DNA from: Pseudanabaena cinerea FACHB-1277
GTDB lineage: Bacteria; Cyanobacteriota; Cyanobacteriia; Pseudanabaenales; Pseudanabaenaceae
DNA length: 64,000 nucleotides
Reading direction: 5' to 3'
Assembly: GCF_014696345.1 (NCBI RefSeq)
Contig: NZ_JACJPY010000005.1
Coordinates: 53,455 to 117,454 of the forward strand
The notes beneath the pieces were generated by a model, which saw only the letters and a list, made by a program, of their open reading frames with translations, was not told where the DNA came from and ran no database searches. Every line of letters starts with the position of its first letter. Within the stretch, counting starts at the first letter, position 1. Shown here in pieces: positions 1 to 8,276 of this stretch. The translations under genes and the position numbers were made by a program.

Positions 1-335
1 CGCATCCTTTGGGGCAGAAATAATTTCTGCTCCGTGGCATCACGCACCGTATTGTAATCAACCTGATGACCGTAATAGCGCAATACCCTTGCCGCCGAGT
101 TAGGACCACAACTCCAACCATCGTCTTGAGCGCCTGTATCGGGCAGTAAGATTGGTGCTTGGTTGGTTGGGCTACTTGCCACCAAAAGGCGATGGGGCTT
201 ACCTAACCTAGCGATCGCCGCATTTTCAGGCAACAATGTCACTGCAAGCGCGACCGATGCGACCATAGTTGCAAGATTTTTAGGTGTAAAATTTTTGAGT
301 GTAAAATTTTTAAATGTAGAATTTTTGATTAACAC
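1..335 (-). CDS. exported C39-like cysteine peptidase family protein, C-terminus off the left edge
   Basis: A reading frame on the minus strand stays open from a GTG at 335 to the left edge of the window. The N-terminus is lysine-rich and is followed by a hydrophobic stretch ending near Ala-Ile-Ala, like a signal peptide. About 60 residues further the frame reads DDGWSCGPNSAARVLRYYG, which resembles the catalytic cysteine region (Cys-Gly-Pro-x-Ser) of papain-like C39-type peptidases. The family assignment rests on this motif only; the His and Asp part lies outside the window. An internal ATG at 266 is an alternative start right before the hydrophobic segment. The codons before that ATG form a 15-bp tandem repeat (about 275-330) that encodes Lys-Asn-x-Thr-x units. 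The gene is divergent from natD, with 30 bases between starts. Confidence 0.6.
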   Translation of the reverse strand, partial: MLIKNSTFKNFTLKNFTPKNLATMVASVALAVTLLPENAAIARLGKPHRLLVASSPTNQAPILLPDTGAQDDGWSCGPNSAARVLRYYGHQVDYNTVRDATEQKLFLPQRM

Positions 336-365
336 ATTCTTAAACCCGCTTCATTAAACTTTCTC

Positions 366-1322
366 ATGGACTTTTCCATAGTTTTACAACAAGTCTTAAA
401 TGGATTATCCATTGGCAGTGTCTATGCCATCTTTGCCCTTGGTTATACCCTCGTATTTTCGATTTTAGGCATCATTAACTTTGCTCACGGAGCCGTATTT
501 ACCCTAGGAGCCTATTTTACCTATGTATTATGCGGTGGTGCATTTGGGTTCAATGGTATTCTAGCGAATCTCGCACTGCCTAAAGTAATACATCTGCCCT
601 TTGGGGTTGCCATATTCTTAAGCAGCATTCTTACAGGCTTAGTCAGCGTGGCGATCGAACGCATTGCCTTTCGCCCCCTGCGCGATCGCCATGCCGACCC
701 TCTGCTCACCCTCGTCTCTAGCCTTGGCATTGCGGTGGCGATCGTGAATACGATCCAATACCTCGTTGGGGCAGAAAGCTACAACTTCCCCGCCAATATC
801 TACGGCAGCCTTCCCGCCGCAATTAATTTTGGAACTATTGACAAACCGATCGCCATCCGTACTGTGCAGATCGTCATTTTTGGCGTATCTGCGATTATCC
901 TCGCGATTTTAACCTATGGCATTAATTTCACTAAACTTGGCAAAGCCATGAAAGCAGTTGCCGAAGATGCTACTACCGCCAGCCTACTTGGCATTAATAC
1001 TGACCTATTCATTTTACTTACCTTCTTTGTGTCAGGATTTCTCGCAGGTATTGCTGGGACATTAGTTGGCTCTAGCGTCAGTATTGCGGGTCCCTATTTT
1101 GGCATCAGCTTTGGATTAAAAGGACTAGCGGTAATTGTCTTGGGTGGACTGGGCAATATCCCTGGAGCCGTAGTTGGCGGATTAGTCCTTGGCTTAGCCG
1201 AGTCCTTTGTCCCTGCTGAACAGTCGGCTTACAAGGAGGCAGTTGCCTTTGCTTTACTGTTTGTGGTGCTGCTATTTCGCCCTCAAGGAATTTTGGGTAA
1301 AGCCTTTGTTCAGAAAGTATAA
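366..1322 (+). CDS. natD: branched-chain/neutral amino-acid ABC transporter permease, LivH/NatD type
   Basis: A 318-residue integral membrane permease of the LivH family, the usual length for it. About eight hydrophobic segments are visible. Family hallmarks are the N-terminal GLSIGSVYAIFALGYTLVF, the INFAHG motif near residue 40, the ERIAFRPLR loop near residue 105 that contacts the ATPase, and the C-terminal LGGLGNIPGAVVGG followed by LLFRPQGILG. In cyanobacteria the LivH homologue of the N-II neutral amino-acid transporter is NatD, which works with NatC, the ATPases NatA and NatE, and a periplasmic binding protein. None of those partners is in the window, so the exact substrate is inferred. 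UrtB (urea permease) is a related alternative, but the protein lacks the long N-terminal extension of UrtB. Confidence 0.82.
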   Translation: MDFSIVLQQVLNGLSIGSVYAIFALGYTLVFSILGIINFAHGAVFTLGAYFTYVLCGGAFGFNGILANLALPKVIHLPFGVAIFLSSILTGLVSVAIERIAFRPLRDRHADPLLTLVSSLGIAVAIVNTIQYLVGAESYNFPANIYGSLPAAINFGTIDKPIAIRTVQIVIFGVSAIILAILTYGINFTKLGKAMKAVAEDATTASLLGINTDLFILLTFFVSGFLAGIAGTLVGSSVSIAGPYFGISFGLKGLAVIVLGGLGNIPGAVVGGLVLGLAESFVPAEQSAYKEAVAFALLFVVLLFRPQGILGKAFVQKV

Positions 1323-1326
1323 CTAA

Positions 1327-1369
1327 GCAATGACTAAATGGGTGGCGAAGCCATCTATTTAGTCATTGC
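1327..1369. terminator. hairpin after natD, possible terminator
   Basis: Perfect 13-base inverted repeat GCAATGACTAAAT (1327-1339) with its complement (1357-1369), with a second nested pair GGTGGC/GCCATC inside the loop. There is no T-run after it, so intrinsic termination is uncertain. It could also protect the natD mRNA 3' end. Confidence 0.5.
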
Positions 1370-1396
1370 CGATCAATATCCCATAGGAGTTAGCAA

Positions 1397-2194
1397 TTGC
1401 TCACCAGTACCAAAAACCCTTTAGTCAAACAATTACGCGCCTTAGGTGATAGTGCCAAGGAGCGCAGGGAGCAAGGCTTATTTTTAGTAGAGGGAACCCA
1501 TGCACTGACGGAAGCGATCGCCTCCGACTATCCACTATCGATCGCCTGCTGCACCGAGAAATGGATGGCTAATCATCCTGACCTATATGCCCGAATGGTA
1601 GATGCTACGGCAATAATTGAGCGCTTAGAGGTGGTTTCTGAAGAAGTATTACAGGCGATCGCCACTACCAAAAATCCTGATGGGGCGATCGCGGCGGCAA
1701 TATTGCCATCTGCCAACAATACAGGGGCTAACCCTATCAAAACCCTCGGCTTAGTACTGGAAACCCTGCAAGATCCCGCCAACCTTGGCGCGATCATTAG
1801 GACATCGGTTGCCGCCGAGATTGACGGTCTGCTCATTAGTAGTGATAGCGTTGATCTGACTAATCCCAAAATTATTCGAGCAACGGCGGGGCAGTGGTTT
1901 CGCTGTGCCATGCAAACTTCGAGCGATATCGCGGCAGAGGTGCAGAAATTGCAAGCTCAAGGCATCAAGGCGATCGCCACAGTTGCCAACGCGCCGCAAA
2001 GTTATTGGGATTATGACTTTAGACAGCCGACTGTAATTTTGTTAGGTAATGAGGGCAATGGCTTATCCGATAAGTTAATCGCGCTCGCCGATGAGTCAGT
2101 ATCCATCCCCCAAAGCGATCGCGTGGAATCTTTGAATGTGGCAATTTGTGCTTCGCTGTTGCTCTATGAGGCATTGAGGCAAAGGCGCAAATAA
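1397..2194 (+). CDS. TrmH/SpoU-family 2'-O-ribose RNA methyltransferase
   Basis: SPOUT-superfamily enzyme that would transfer a methyl group from SAM to a ribose 2'-OH of rRNA or tRNA. The 265 residues have an N-terminal substrate-binding domain (about 1-100; NPLVKQLRAL, then LFLVEGTH) and a C-terminal knot with all three SpoU motifs: DPANLGAIIRTS (motif 1, conserved Asn and Arg), VILLGNEGNGLS (motif 2) and SIPQSDRVESLNVAICASLL (motif 3). The start is a TTG chosen because an AGGAG sits seven bases upstream at 1385-1389 and the family motif NPLVKQLR follows within ten residues. RlmB-like target (23S rRNA) is likely but not provable here. The gene is convergent with the WD40 gene; their stops are 12 bases apart. 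Confidence 0.85.
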   Translation: MLTSTKNPLVKQLRALGDSAKERREQGLFLVEGTHALTEAIASDYPLSIACCTEKWMANHPDLYARMVDATAIIERLEVVSEEVLQAIATTKNPDGAIAAAILPSANNTGANPIKTLGLVLETLQDPANLGAIIRTSVAAEIDGLLISSDSVDLTNPKIIRATAGQWFRCAMQTSSDIAAEVQKLQAQGIKAIATVANAPQSYWDYDFRQPTVILLGNEGNGLSDKLIALADESVSIPQSDRVESLNVAICASLLLYEALRQRRK

Positions 2195-2206
2195 AAGTTT
2201 GCAATC

Positions 2207-5200
2207 TCAAGCTTTTACTTGCTGATTTTCCCGATAGTCAGCGATCCATGTATTTGCCATTTCCAAGAGATTCTGCAATCTTAAATTCCAAAGGATCACA
2301 TCACTATTGGCATCTACAGAGCCGAGAATTTCACTACTGGGGCTGAACATCACCATATTCACGGCAGCTCTATGTCCTTCCAAGGTCATTAGTTCCTTAC
2401 CATCGAGGCTCCATATTTTGATCTGACCATCGCTGCCTCCAGAGGCGATCGCATTGCCATCAGGACTAAAGCAAACCGACCGAACTTCGGCAGTATGCTC
2501 ATTCAAGGACTTTAAGAGCTTGCGCTCTAGATTCCATAGCTTTATGCTGCCATCTTTGCTAGCACTGGCGATCGTCTGATTGTCTGGACTAAAACTCACC
2601 CCATAAACCTCACCCGTATGCCCAACCAATGTACCGATTAAAGTGCCATCCCAATGCCATATTTTGACAGTTTTATCTTGACTGGCGGTTGCCAACATAT
2701 TGCCATCGGGGCTAAAGCAAACTTGGTGAATCATATTGGCATGACCCGTTAAAGTATGTACCCATTCCCCATCTTTATTCCATAATTTCACCAAACAATC
2801 GCTACTGGCAGTGGCAAAGATTTCGCCATCACCACGATAGGCAATGCTATTGATCGCAGATTCATGTTCGTTATAAATAGATTTAATTAAGCTTCCTTTA
2901 AAACTCCAAATTTTGATTGCGCGATCGCTGCCCACCGATAGAATATTGCTGTCATCGGGGCTAAAACAGACGCTATTTACCGAATCCTTATGTCCATTCA
3001 AAACGCGGACTAGTTTACCCTCCATAGTCCAAATCTTGACCGCAAGATCCGCACTAGCAGTTACGACAAAACACCCATTCTTACTAAAAGCGATGCTATT
3101 CACTTCATCAGTATGTTCTGTCAATCGTAATGGCTGATATCCCATAGTACGCCAAAACTTAACAGTCGTATCTTGACTACCTGTGATGAACATTTTGCCG
3201 TTACCACCAAAACAAAGGCTATGGATTGCGCCTTTATGTCCGCGACAGGTATGGATTACATTTCCCTGCAAATCCCAAAACTTGATCGAGCGATCTCTAC
3301 TTGCCGAGGCTAAATAATGCCCACTCGGATGAAACCTTACTACTGAAATTCTATCCGTATGTCCTTCGAGCATCGCCACTAAATTGCCCTGTATATTCCA
3401 GAGCTTAATATTGCGCCCACGACTGGCGGTGGCAATTAATTTTCCCGAAGGAGAGATATCCAAATCTTCGATAAAGTTATCATCGGCGATAAATTTTTTA
3501 ATCAGTGTGCCATTGACATTCCAGATAATTACTGAGCTATCAGCGCTACCTGTGACGATTTTTTCACCATCACTACTAAAGCGCAAGCAAGTAATCCATT
3601 TAAGATGTCCACCTGCAAAGGTATTAAAGAGAGTGCCATCATCGCGCCATAGTCGAATTTTGACATCTTCACCGCAGGAGGCAAAAATGGCATCGGTAGG
3701 ACTAAACTGCAAGGCAAGTACTGGCGCTTGATGATCCTTAAGAATCTGCGCTGGCTGATCGATAAACTGTTTGGTCAATCGGTTGAGCTTCCATAACCGA
3801 ATTGTGCCATCTCGACTACCTGAAGCGAGAATCTGTCCATTGCTATTAAAACTCAAACAGGTAATCCAATTAGTATGCCCCACGAGAACTTGAAGCAGCT
3901 TTCCTTTACTATCCCAAATTTTGATGGTGCGATCGCTGCTACCTGTTGCAATTAAGCGATCGCCATTCTGGAGCGCAATACAGGTGACTCTATCTAAATG
4001 AGCCGCTAAGCGATTGTACTCGTTAACATTATAAACCGCTTGATGCAGAGCCGTAATCCCATGCATCCGCAATTTGACGCGCTCGGCGATATTATTTTCT
4101 AGATCTAATAACTGCTGCGCCGCTTCCATCGACTCTAGTAAAGAATCAAAATGTTGATTTAAAATAAAAGTTGCTTTTGCAGAGGCACTTTTGAGGACTA
4201 CCTCCGCTTCCATTAAACTGGCATAGAGTTTTTGCTGCATCTCCACTAGGCGAACTTTGGCATCTCGTTCTGCCATTAGGGTCTGTTCCAGACGGCTTTT
4301 AGCTGCCGACAAAACTTGGTTAGCTTCCTCTTGGGCAACTAATGCTAATTCTATTTCTTTCTTTTCACATTCTTGGCTTGCCGAGAAGAACTGATAGTCT
4401 TGATTGCTTAAGTTCTTATCCGCCGCCCATTGCAGCGCATCCTGTAAGGCGCGTCCCCTTAAAAGCCTTGACTCATCTTGATAACCAGAATCAACCCAAG
4501 CTTTAAATGCTTCACTATAGGGACGTAAATTAGCAAGCGCTTGATTTACCCATTGCTGATTAAAAATGGCAGCGTAAATTGGATTATAAACCTTGAGGCG
4601 ACCATTGCGCTTAACCACTAGCCCCGTCATACGTAGTTCTGTTTGTTCTTGACTATCATCGGCAATAATGCCCTCCTCTAGCTTAGGAACAGTCGCATCT
4701 GGATCTTGATCTGCGTTTTGATTGCGATAATTAGCATGACTTTGAGCATATATTTCTGATTGTAAAATCTGTTGATATAGCCCCAGCAACTTTCCTTGCC
4801 GATTTTCACTACTCCAAAGAATGCGATCGCGAATTGTTTTGAAATGTTCTGGTTGATCCCGCGCTTCCCAATTTTCCACTAACTGCGATCGCACCAAATT
4901 ACTCACCCAGACCAACTCATGGTTGAGAGGAATCTGCTCGCAGGAATTGAGAACCATTTTGCAAAGTTTCTGAGTTAAAAAAGGTTGCCCCCCTGTATAA
5001 GCAATAATTGCTTTTAGTACCGCTACAGGGTTTTTAGACTTGGTTAATATCCCTCTGAGCAAAGGTTTAGCTTCTTTGAGTTGAAAGCCACGCAACTCGA
5101 TCGCTCGACCAATATTAAAGGGAGTACGCTGACGATCATGAATGAGATCCCCAGGGGTAGCTACACCAAAAATGGCAAAGGTTAGTCTTCTATAGGAAAT

Positions 5201-5725
5201 GCGATCAGCTCTACGGTTAAAGGCTTCGCGAATTAAGGCAAAAAAATCATCCACAGGAAATCCTAAACTGAGGATGCTATCAATTTCATCAATAAACAAG
5301 ACAATGGGGGAGGAAATATGTTTGAGCAGCCCTTCATCTAGGAATTTGCCAAAACGCTGCACAGGCGAAATTAATCGATGCTGTTCCCACCATGCTTCTA
5401 AATCAAAAACATCATATAGATTAAGGCTGCTGACAATGCTATCAATCAATCCTGCATACCATTGATCGGGACTAATATCAGAAGTACCGATCGCCGTAAT
5501 GTCGACAGCCGCACAGGTATAACCTTCTTCAACGAGTCGCTTCATCGTGCGTACCCTAAGGCTAGACTTGCCCATTTGCCGAGAATTGAGGATATAGCAA
5601 AATTCCCCTTGCTTTAAGCTCTCATATAAATCCGTGTCAGCCTGCCGCTCCACATAGGTCTGTGAGTCTAGCGTCAAGCTGCCACCAACTTGATATAAGT
5701 TGTGGATTTGGTTTCCTAAAGTCAT
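2207..5725 (-). CDS. AAA-like ATPase (AAA_35) fused to a 14-repeat WD40 propeller protein
   Basis: A 1172-residue multidomain protein. Residues about 10-330 form an AAA-like domain of the cyanobacterial AAA_35 type: variant P-loop NSRQMGKSSL (GKS at 52-54), Walker B IVLFIDEIDS (near 141-150) and the late motif TGGQPFLTQKL. A helix-rich, Glu/Ala/Lys-rich segment (about 440-560) looks like a coiled coil. From about residue 580 there are 14 WD40 repeats, counted by their IKIWD-like ends, enough for two seven-bladed propellers. No signal peptide or membrane segment is seen, so it should be cytoplasmic. It follows the kinase gene by 32 bases on the same strand, and the kinase carries the same ATPase domain. 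Function is unknown; a nucleotide-controlled scaffold or sensor acting downstream of the kinase is an inference. Confidence 0.85.
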   Translation of the reverse strand: MTLGNQIHNLYQVGGSLTLDSQTYVERQADTDLYESLKQGEFCYILNSRQMGKSSLRVRTMKRLVEEGYTCAAVDITAIGTSDISPDQWYAGLIDSIVSSLNLYDVFDLEAWWEQHRLISPVQRFGKFLDEGLLKHISSPIVLFIDEIDSILSLGFPVDDFFALIREAFNRRADRISYRRLTFAIFGVATPGDLIHDRQRTPFNIGRAIELRGFQLKEAKPLLRGILTKSKNPVAVLKAIIAYTGGQPFLTQKLCKMVLNSCEQIPLNHELVWVSNLVRSQLVENWEARDQPEHFKTIRDRILWSSENRQGKLLGLYQQILQSEIYAQSHANYRNQNADQDPDATVPKLEEGIIADDSQEQTELRMTGLVVKRNGRLKVYNPIYAAIFNQQWVNQALANLRPYSEAFKAWVDSGYQDESRLLRGRALQDALQWAADKNLSNQDYQFFSASQECEKKEIELALVAQEEANQVLSAAKSRLEQTLMAERDAKVRLVEMQQKLYASLMEAEVVLKSASAKATFILNQHFDSLLESMEAAQQLLDLENNIAERVKLRMHGITALHQAVYNVNEYNRLAAHLDRVTCIALQNGDRLIATGSSDRTIKIWDSKGKLLQVLVGHTNWITCLSFNSNGQILASGSRDGTIRLWKLNRLTKQFIDQPAQILKDHQAPVLALQFSPTDAIFASCGEDVKIRLWRDDGTLFNTFAGGHLKWITCLRFSSDGEKIVTGSADSSVIIWNVNGTLIKKFIADDNFIEDLDISPSGKLIATASRGRNIKLWNIQGNLVAMLEGHTDRISVVRFHPSGHYLASASRDRSIKFWDLQGNVIHTCRGHKGAIHSLCFGGNGKMFITGSQDTTVKFWRTMGYQPLRLTEHTDEVNSIAFSKNGCFVVTASADLAVKIWTMEGKLVRVLNGHKDSVNSVCFSPDDSNILSVGSDRAIKIWSFKGSLIKSIYNEHESAINSIAYRGDGEIFATASSDCLVKLWNKDGEWVHTLTGHANMIHQVCFSPDGNMLATASQDKTVKIWHWDGTLIGTLVGHTGEVYGVSFSPDNQTIASASKDGSIKLWNLERKLLKSLNEHTAEVRSVCFSPDGNAIASGGSDGQIKIWSLDGKELMTLEGHRAAVNMVMFSPSSEILGSVDANSDVILWNLRLQNLLEMANTWIADYRENQQVKA

Positions 5726-5757
5726 GTCTTTATCAGTTTTAACGGATAATCTCTCGG

Positions 5758-7686
5758 CTAAATCCTTAAACTCTGACGGAAGTATTCATAATATAGCTCA
5801 CACATCGGCACAACTTGGTTGCCCAGAAACTTAACTAAGCCAATACTCCGCAACTTAAAAGCCAGACGGCTATCTAACTGTAATGGGCGATCGCTGATTA
5901 ATAATTCTCTAAATGCTTCTAACAACTCCTGATCCTCCTTAAGATTTCCCAATTGACGACGTAGGTGATCGCCATAAATCCCTTCTTCCGTTGATGCAGA
6001 TTGTATTAACTGCGCCCAATTTAAGCGCCCTCTTGCAATTTGATAAAGAGCCTGCCGCACTAAATAGGGCTGTCCCCCTGTAAGCTGCATCAGTTGATCG
6101 ATATCAGATGTCTGCCAATTCAATTGGTGGCGGCTCACCAAATCACGCACCTGCTCATAGTTAAACTCAGGTAACTCGATTGGTAAACCCACATTAAAGG
6201 GAGATTGATTGATATTCAAAGGAATATAAACCTCCTTAGAATGCACAATTACGAGCCTAAGCTTTTTCCATATTTCTTCATTCTTTGCCTTCTCATGCCA
6301 AGCTCGCAGCAATCCAAAAAAATCTGAGGCAATTTTAGGATATTGGAATATTAAGTCTAGATCATCCAAACCCAACACAATCGGCGTATCAAAGGCGGCT
6401 AATAAATAGCGTTGAAAATATTTAGTACATTTATTCTTGCTACCTAAAACACCTTGCCAATAAGTATCAATATTTTCTTCAAGATTTAACTCCGCCGCCA
6501 CACTCGCACAAAACCATTTCAAAAACAGATCCAAATCTGCAAAAACATCACTATCTGCTTGCTGAAAATAAAGGTGTGCCACTTGACAACCCTTGTATTT
6601 AGCATAGGCAAGAGTCCGCATCAATAATGAAGATTTGCCCATCTGGCGCGGTGCTTTGATCCTGATTAAAGCTCCTGATCGCAAAATCGTCTCACAACAG
6701 TCTTGCTCAATGGGCGATCGCATCGTATAAAACTTTGAGCTGATCGCAATTTGTCCCTCAGGCTCCTCCAACTCAAAGGTCTGGGTAAGGTCTGGGCTGG
6801 GAGGGGTAGGGATGATTTTGGTATTAGTGGCAATGGAATTTAGAAAATCATTTAAGGTCTGCAATGTCTCCCCAGCATCTCTAAACCTTTGGCGATAGTC
6901 ATAGCACACCATTTTGTCGATGATTGCCGCCAATTTTAAATTAATCTGTATGCCCACCTTTGCCGTCGCGAGGGTACATAGATATTCATTGTTTTGGCTA
7001 TCCTTGGGTAGTTGATCGTGGGTCAATCCCGTTAGCCCTTGGAGGCAGACAATTCCTAGAGCATAAATATCACTAGAGAATTTGGGCTGTCCTGCTAACT
7101 GCTCACTAGGCATATAAAGTAGCGAACCCACTACGACCGTTTTGGCTTCGCGCTCCGATTGCATCTCATCAATCGCAATGTTGCTAATCGCCTTGACCGC
7201 CCCAAAGTCGATCAGGCAGATCTGGCGATCGCTCTGGCGGCGAATTAGGTTAGCAGGTTTGATATCCCGATGGATCACATTTGACTGATGCACAAAGGCG
7301 AGAACTTGCAGAATATTTCGCAATGAAAGAATTAACTCCGCTTGCGTCCATTTATGACCGCTCGCAAACTCAGCCTTAATCGTATTTCCATCTACAAATT
7401 CCTGTACCAAATAAAACTTGCCCCCCTGCTCAAAATGGGCAAATAAGCGCGGAATTTGTGGATGATTGCCAAGCTCATGCAAGGTTTGCGCCTCTCGATC
7501 AAATAGCCGCTTGGCGATCGCCAGTTCTTGTTCTTTCTGCAATTTAGGGTTCAACTGCTTTACCACACAGTAAGGCGAGTTGGGCAACTGTAAATCTTTT
7601 GACAAAAAAGTTCTCCCAAAACCACCACTGACAAGAGGTTTAAGAATCTGATAGCGCCCTGCAAGGATAATCGGCTTGGTGGTCAT
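5758..7686 (-). CDS. Ser/Thr protein kinase with C-terminal AAA-like ATPase (AAA_35) domain
   Basis: The 642-residue protein begins with a Hanks-type kinase domain (residues 12-280): glycine loop SGGFGRTFLSKD, likely catalytic Lys43, HRDIKPANLI (139-148), DFG at 160-162, and PSEQLAG after the activation segment. Residues about 310-635 form an AAA-like domain with P-loop APRQMGKSSL (GKS 350-352), Walker B IVLGLDDLDLIF and TGGQPYLVRQ, plus a C-terminal helix-rich end. There is no membrane segment, unlike PknB-type receptors. The ATPase half is clearly paralogous to that of the adjacent WD40 protein (shared RQMGKSSL, PFNVG.PIEL and GGQPYL motifs). The two genes look like one transcription unit with the kinase first. 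The substrate is unknown; the neighbouring WD40 protein is the obvious candidate. Confidence 0.88.
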   Translation of the reverse strand: MTTKPIILAGRYQILKPLVSGGFGRTFLSKDLQLPNSPYCVVKQLNPKLQKEQELAIAKRLFDREAQTLHELGNHPQIPRLFAHFEQGGKFYLVQEFVDGNTIKAEFASGHKWTQAELILSLRNILQVLAFVHQSNVIHRDIKPANLIRRQSDRQICLIDFGAVKAISNIAIDEMQSEREAKTVVVGSLLYMPSEQLAGQPKFSSDIYALGIVCLQGLTGLTHDQLPKDSQNNEYLCTLATAKVGIQINLKLAAIIDKMVCYDYRQRFRDAGETLQTLNDFLNSIATNTKIIPTPPSPDLTQTFELEEPEGQIAISSKFYTMRSPIEQDCCETILRSGALIRIKAPRQMGKSSLLMRTLAYAKYKGCQVAHLYFQQADSDVFADLDLFLKWFCASVAAELNLEENIDTYWQGVLGSKNKCTKYFQRYLLAAFDTPIVLGLDDLDLIFQYPKIASDFFGLLRAWHEKAKNEEIWKKLRLVIVHSKEVYIPLNINQSPFNVGLPIELPEFNYEQVRDLVSRHQLNWQTSDIDQLMQLTGGQPYLVRQALYQIARGRLNWAQLIQSASTEEGIYGDHLRRQLGNLKEDQELLEAFRELLISDRPLQLDSRLAFKLRSIGLVKFLGNQVVPMCELYYEYFRQSLRI

Positions 7687-8068
7687 GGATATAAATAGTG
7701 GTCATCCTTTCATAAATTGATCTTAAGAATGATCAGAGTTAATTTTGTGAACTAACAATGAATTTATAAAGAGCTGCAAAAAATATTAATTCTCAGTCCG
7801 CTTCTTGATGTTTTGAGTAGTGTAGAAAAATTTTGAAAGCAAGCCTTCCAAAAACTCCTTACATTTTAAGTCAGCGCAAACTGGTGTAATTGATCGATAG
7901 TATCCTAAAGTCCAAATTTCTATAATTTTAATAATCGGTATTGTCAATTTTGGATTTCTCGATTATATTCATCTATAGGCAAATTAAAACTTTAACTTAT
8001 ACGTTATCTTAAAGCTTGAAAGCCTAAGTAAACATTATTAAACATTTAGACAGAAGGAGGTGATGCCC
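7687..8068. other. AT-rich intergenic region between the kinase gene and the 24-codon gene
   Basis: No open frame with coding character on either strand. It must hold the divergent promoters of the kinase gene and of the small gene at 8069, but no clear -35/-10 pair stands out. The last 15 bases contain AAGGAGGTGAT (8054-8064), a full anti-Shine-Dalgarno complement. Confidence 0.5.
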
Positions 8069-8143
8069 ATGCAGTCAGATAGTAGTAACGGTAAATGTGT
8101 GGGTCTTCAGGTTTCCGAGCTGTGCGCTGGGGCTGTTCTCTAA
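8069..8143 (+). CDS. unrecognised 24-residue peptide with a perfect Shine-Dalgarno
   Basis: A short frame that reads MQSDSSNGKC followed by VGLQVSELCAGAVL and a TAA stop. It is preceded by AAGGAGGTGAT at 8054-8064, which is complementary to the 16S rRNA 3' end over eleven bases, with GGAGG eight bases before the ATG at 8069. An ATG at 8063 in the same frame is too close to that site. A strong hairpin terminator follows at 8200-8234. The unit lies between the divergent kinase gene and the convergent mutS2, so it must be a transcript of its own. The peptide has two cysteines and no membrane segment. I do not recognise it; a small protein, a precursor peptide, or a chance frame inside a small RNA are all possible. 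Confidence 0.45.
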   Translation: MQSDSSNGKCVGLQVSELCAGAVL

Positions 8144-8199
8144 ATAAGATCCTTCCAGCAGTTGTCTGTAACCTCAAGATCCTATAGATTTCCCATAAA

Positions 8200-8234
8200 G
8201 CAAAAGCACCTAGCCAATGGCTAGGTGCTTTTGC
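8200..8234 (+). terminator. strong hairpin terminator after the 24-codon gene
   Basis: Sixteen-base perfect inverted repeat GCAAAAGCACCTAGCC / GGCTAGGTGCTTTTGC with a 3-base loop. The 3' arm supplies TTTT. It may work in both directions, because mutS2 converges from the other side. Confidence 0.75.
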
Positions 8235-8240
8235 TTTGGC

Positions 8241-8276
8241 AAAAAACTAGTGTGGTAGCGCATTGCGCCACCACAC
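8241..8276 (-). terminator. mutS2 terminator
   Basis: Inverted repeat GTGTGGTAGCGCA / TGCGCCACCACAC (one mismatch, 8250-8276) starts right at the mutS2 stop codon and is followed on the minus strand by a run of T (8241-8246). Confidence 0.7.

Noticed and set aside
163..357. 64-codon plus-strand frame
   Set aside because: It mirrors the minus-strand C39-like gene and the 15-bp repeat; the minus strand has a signal peptide and a family motif.
366..1322. Urea permease UrtB, because urease is in the window
   Set aside because: The 318-residue length without an N-terminal extension fits LivH/NatD better, and urease is 17 kb away.
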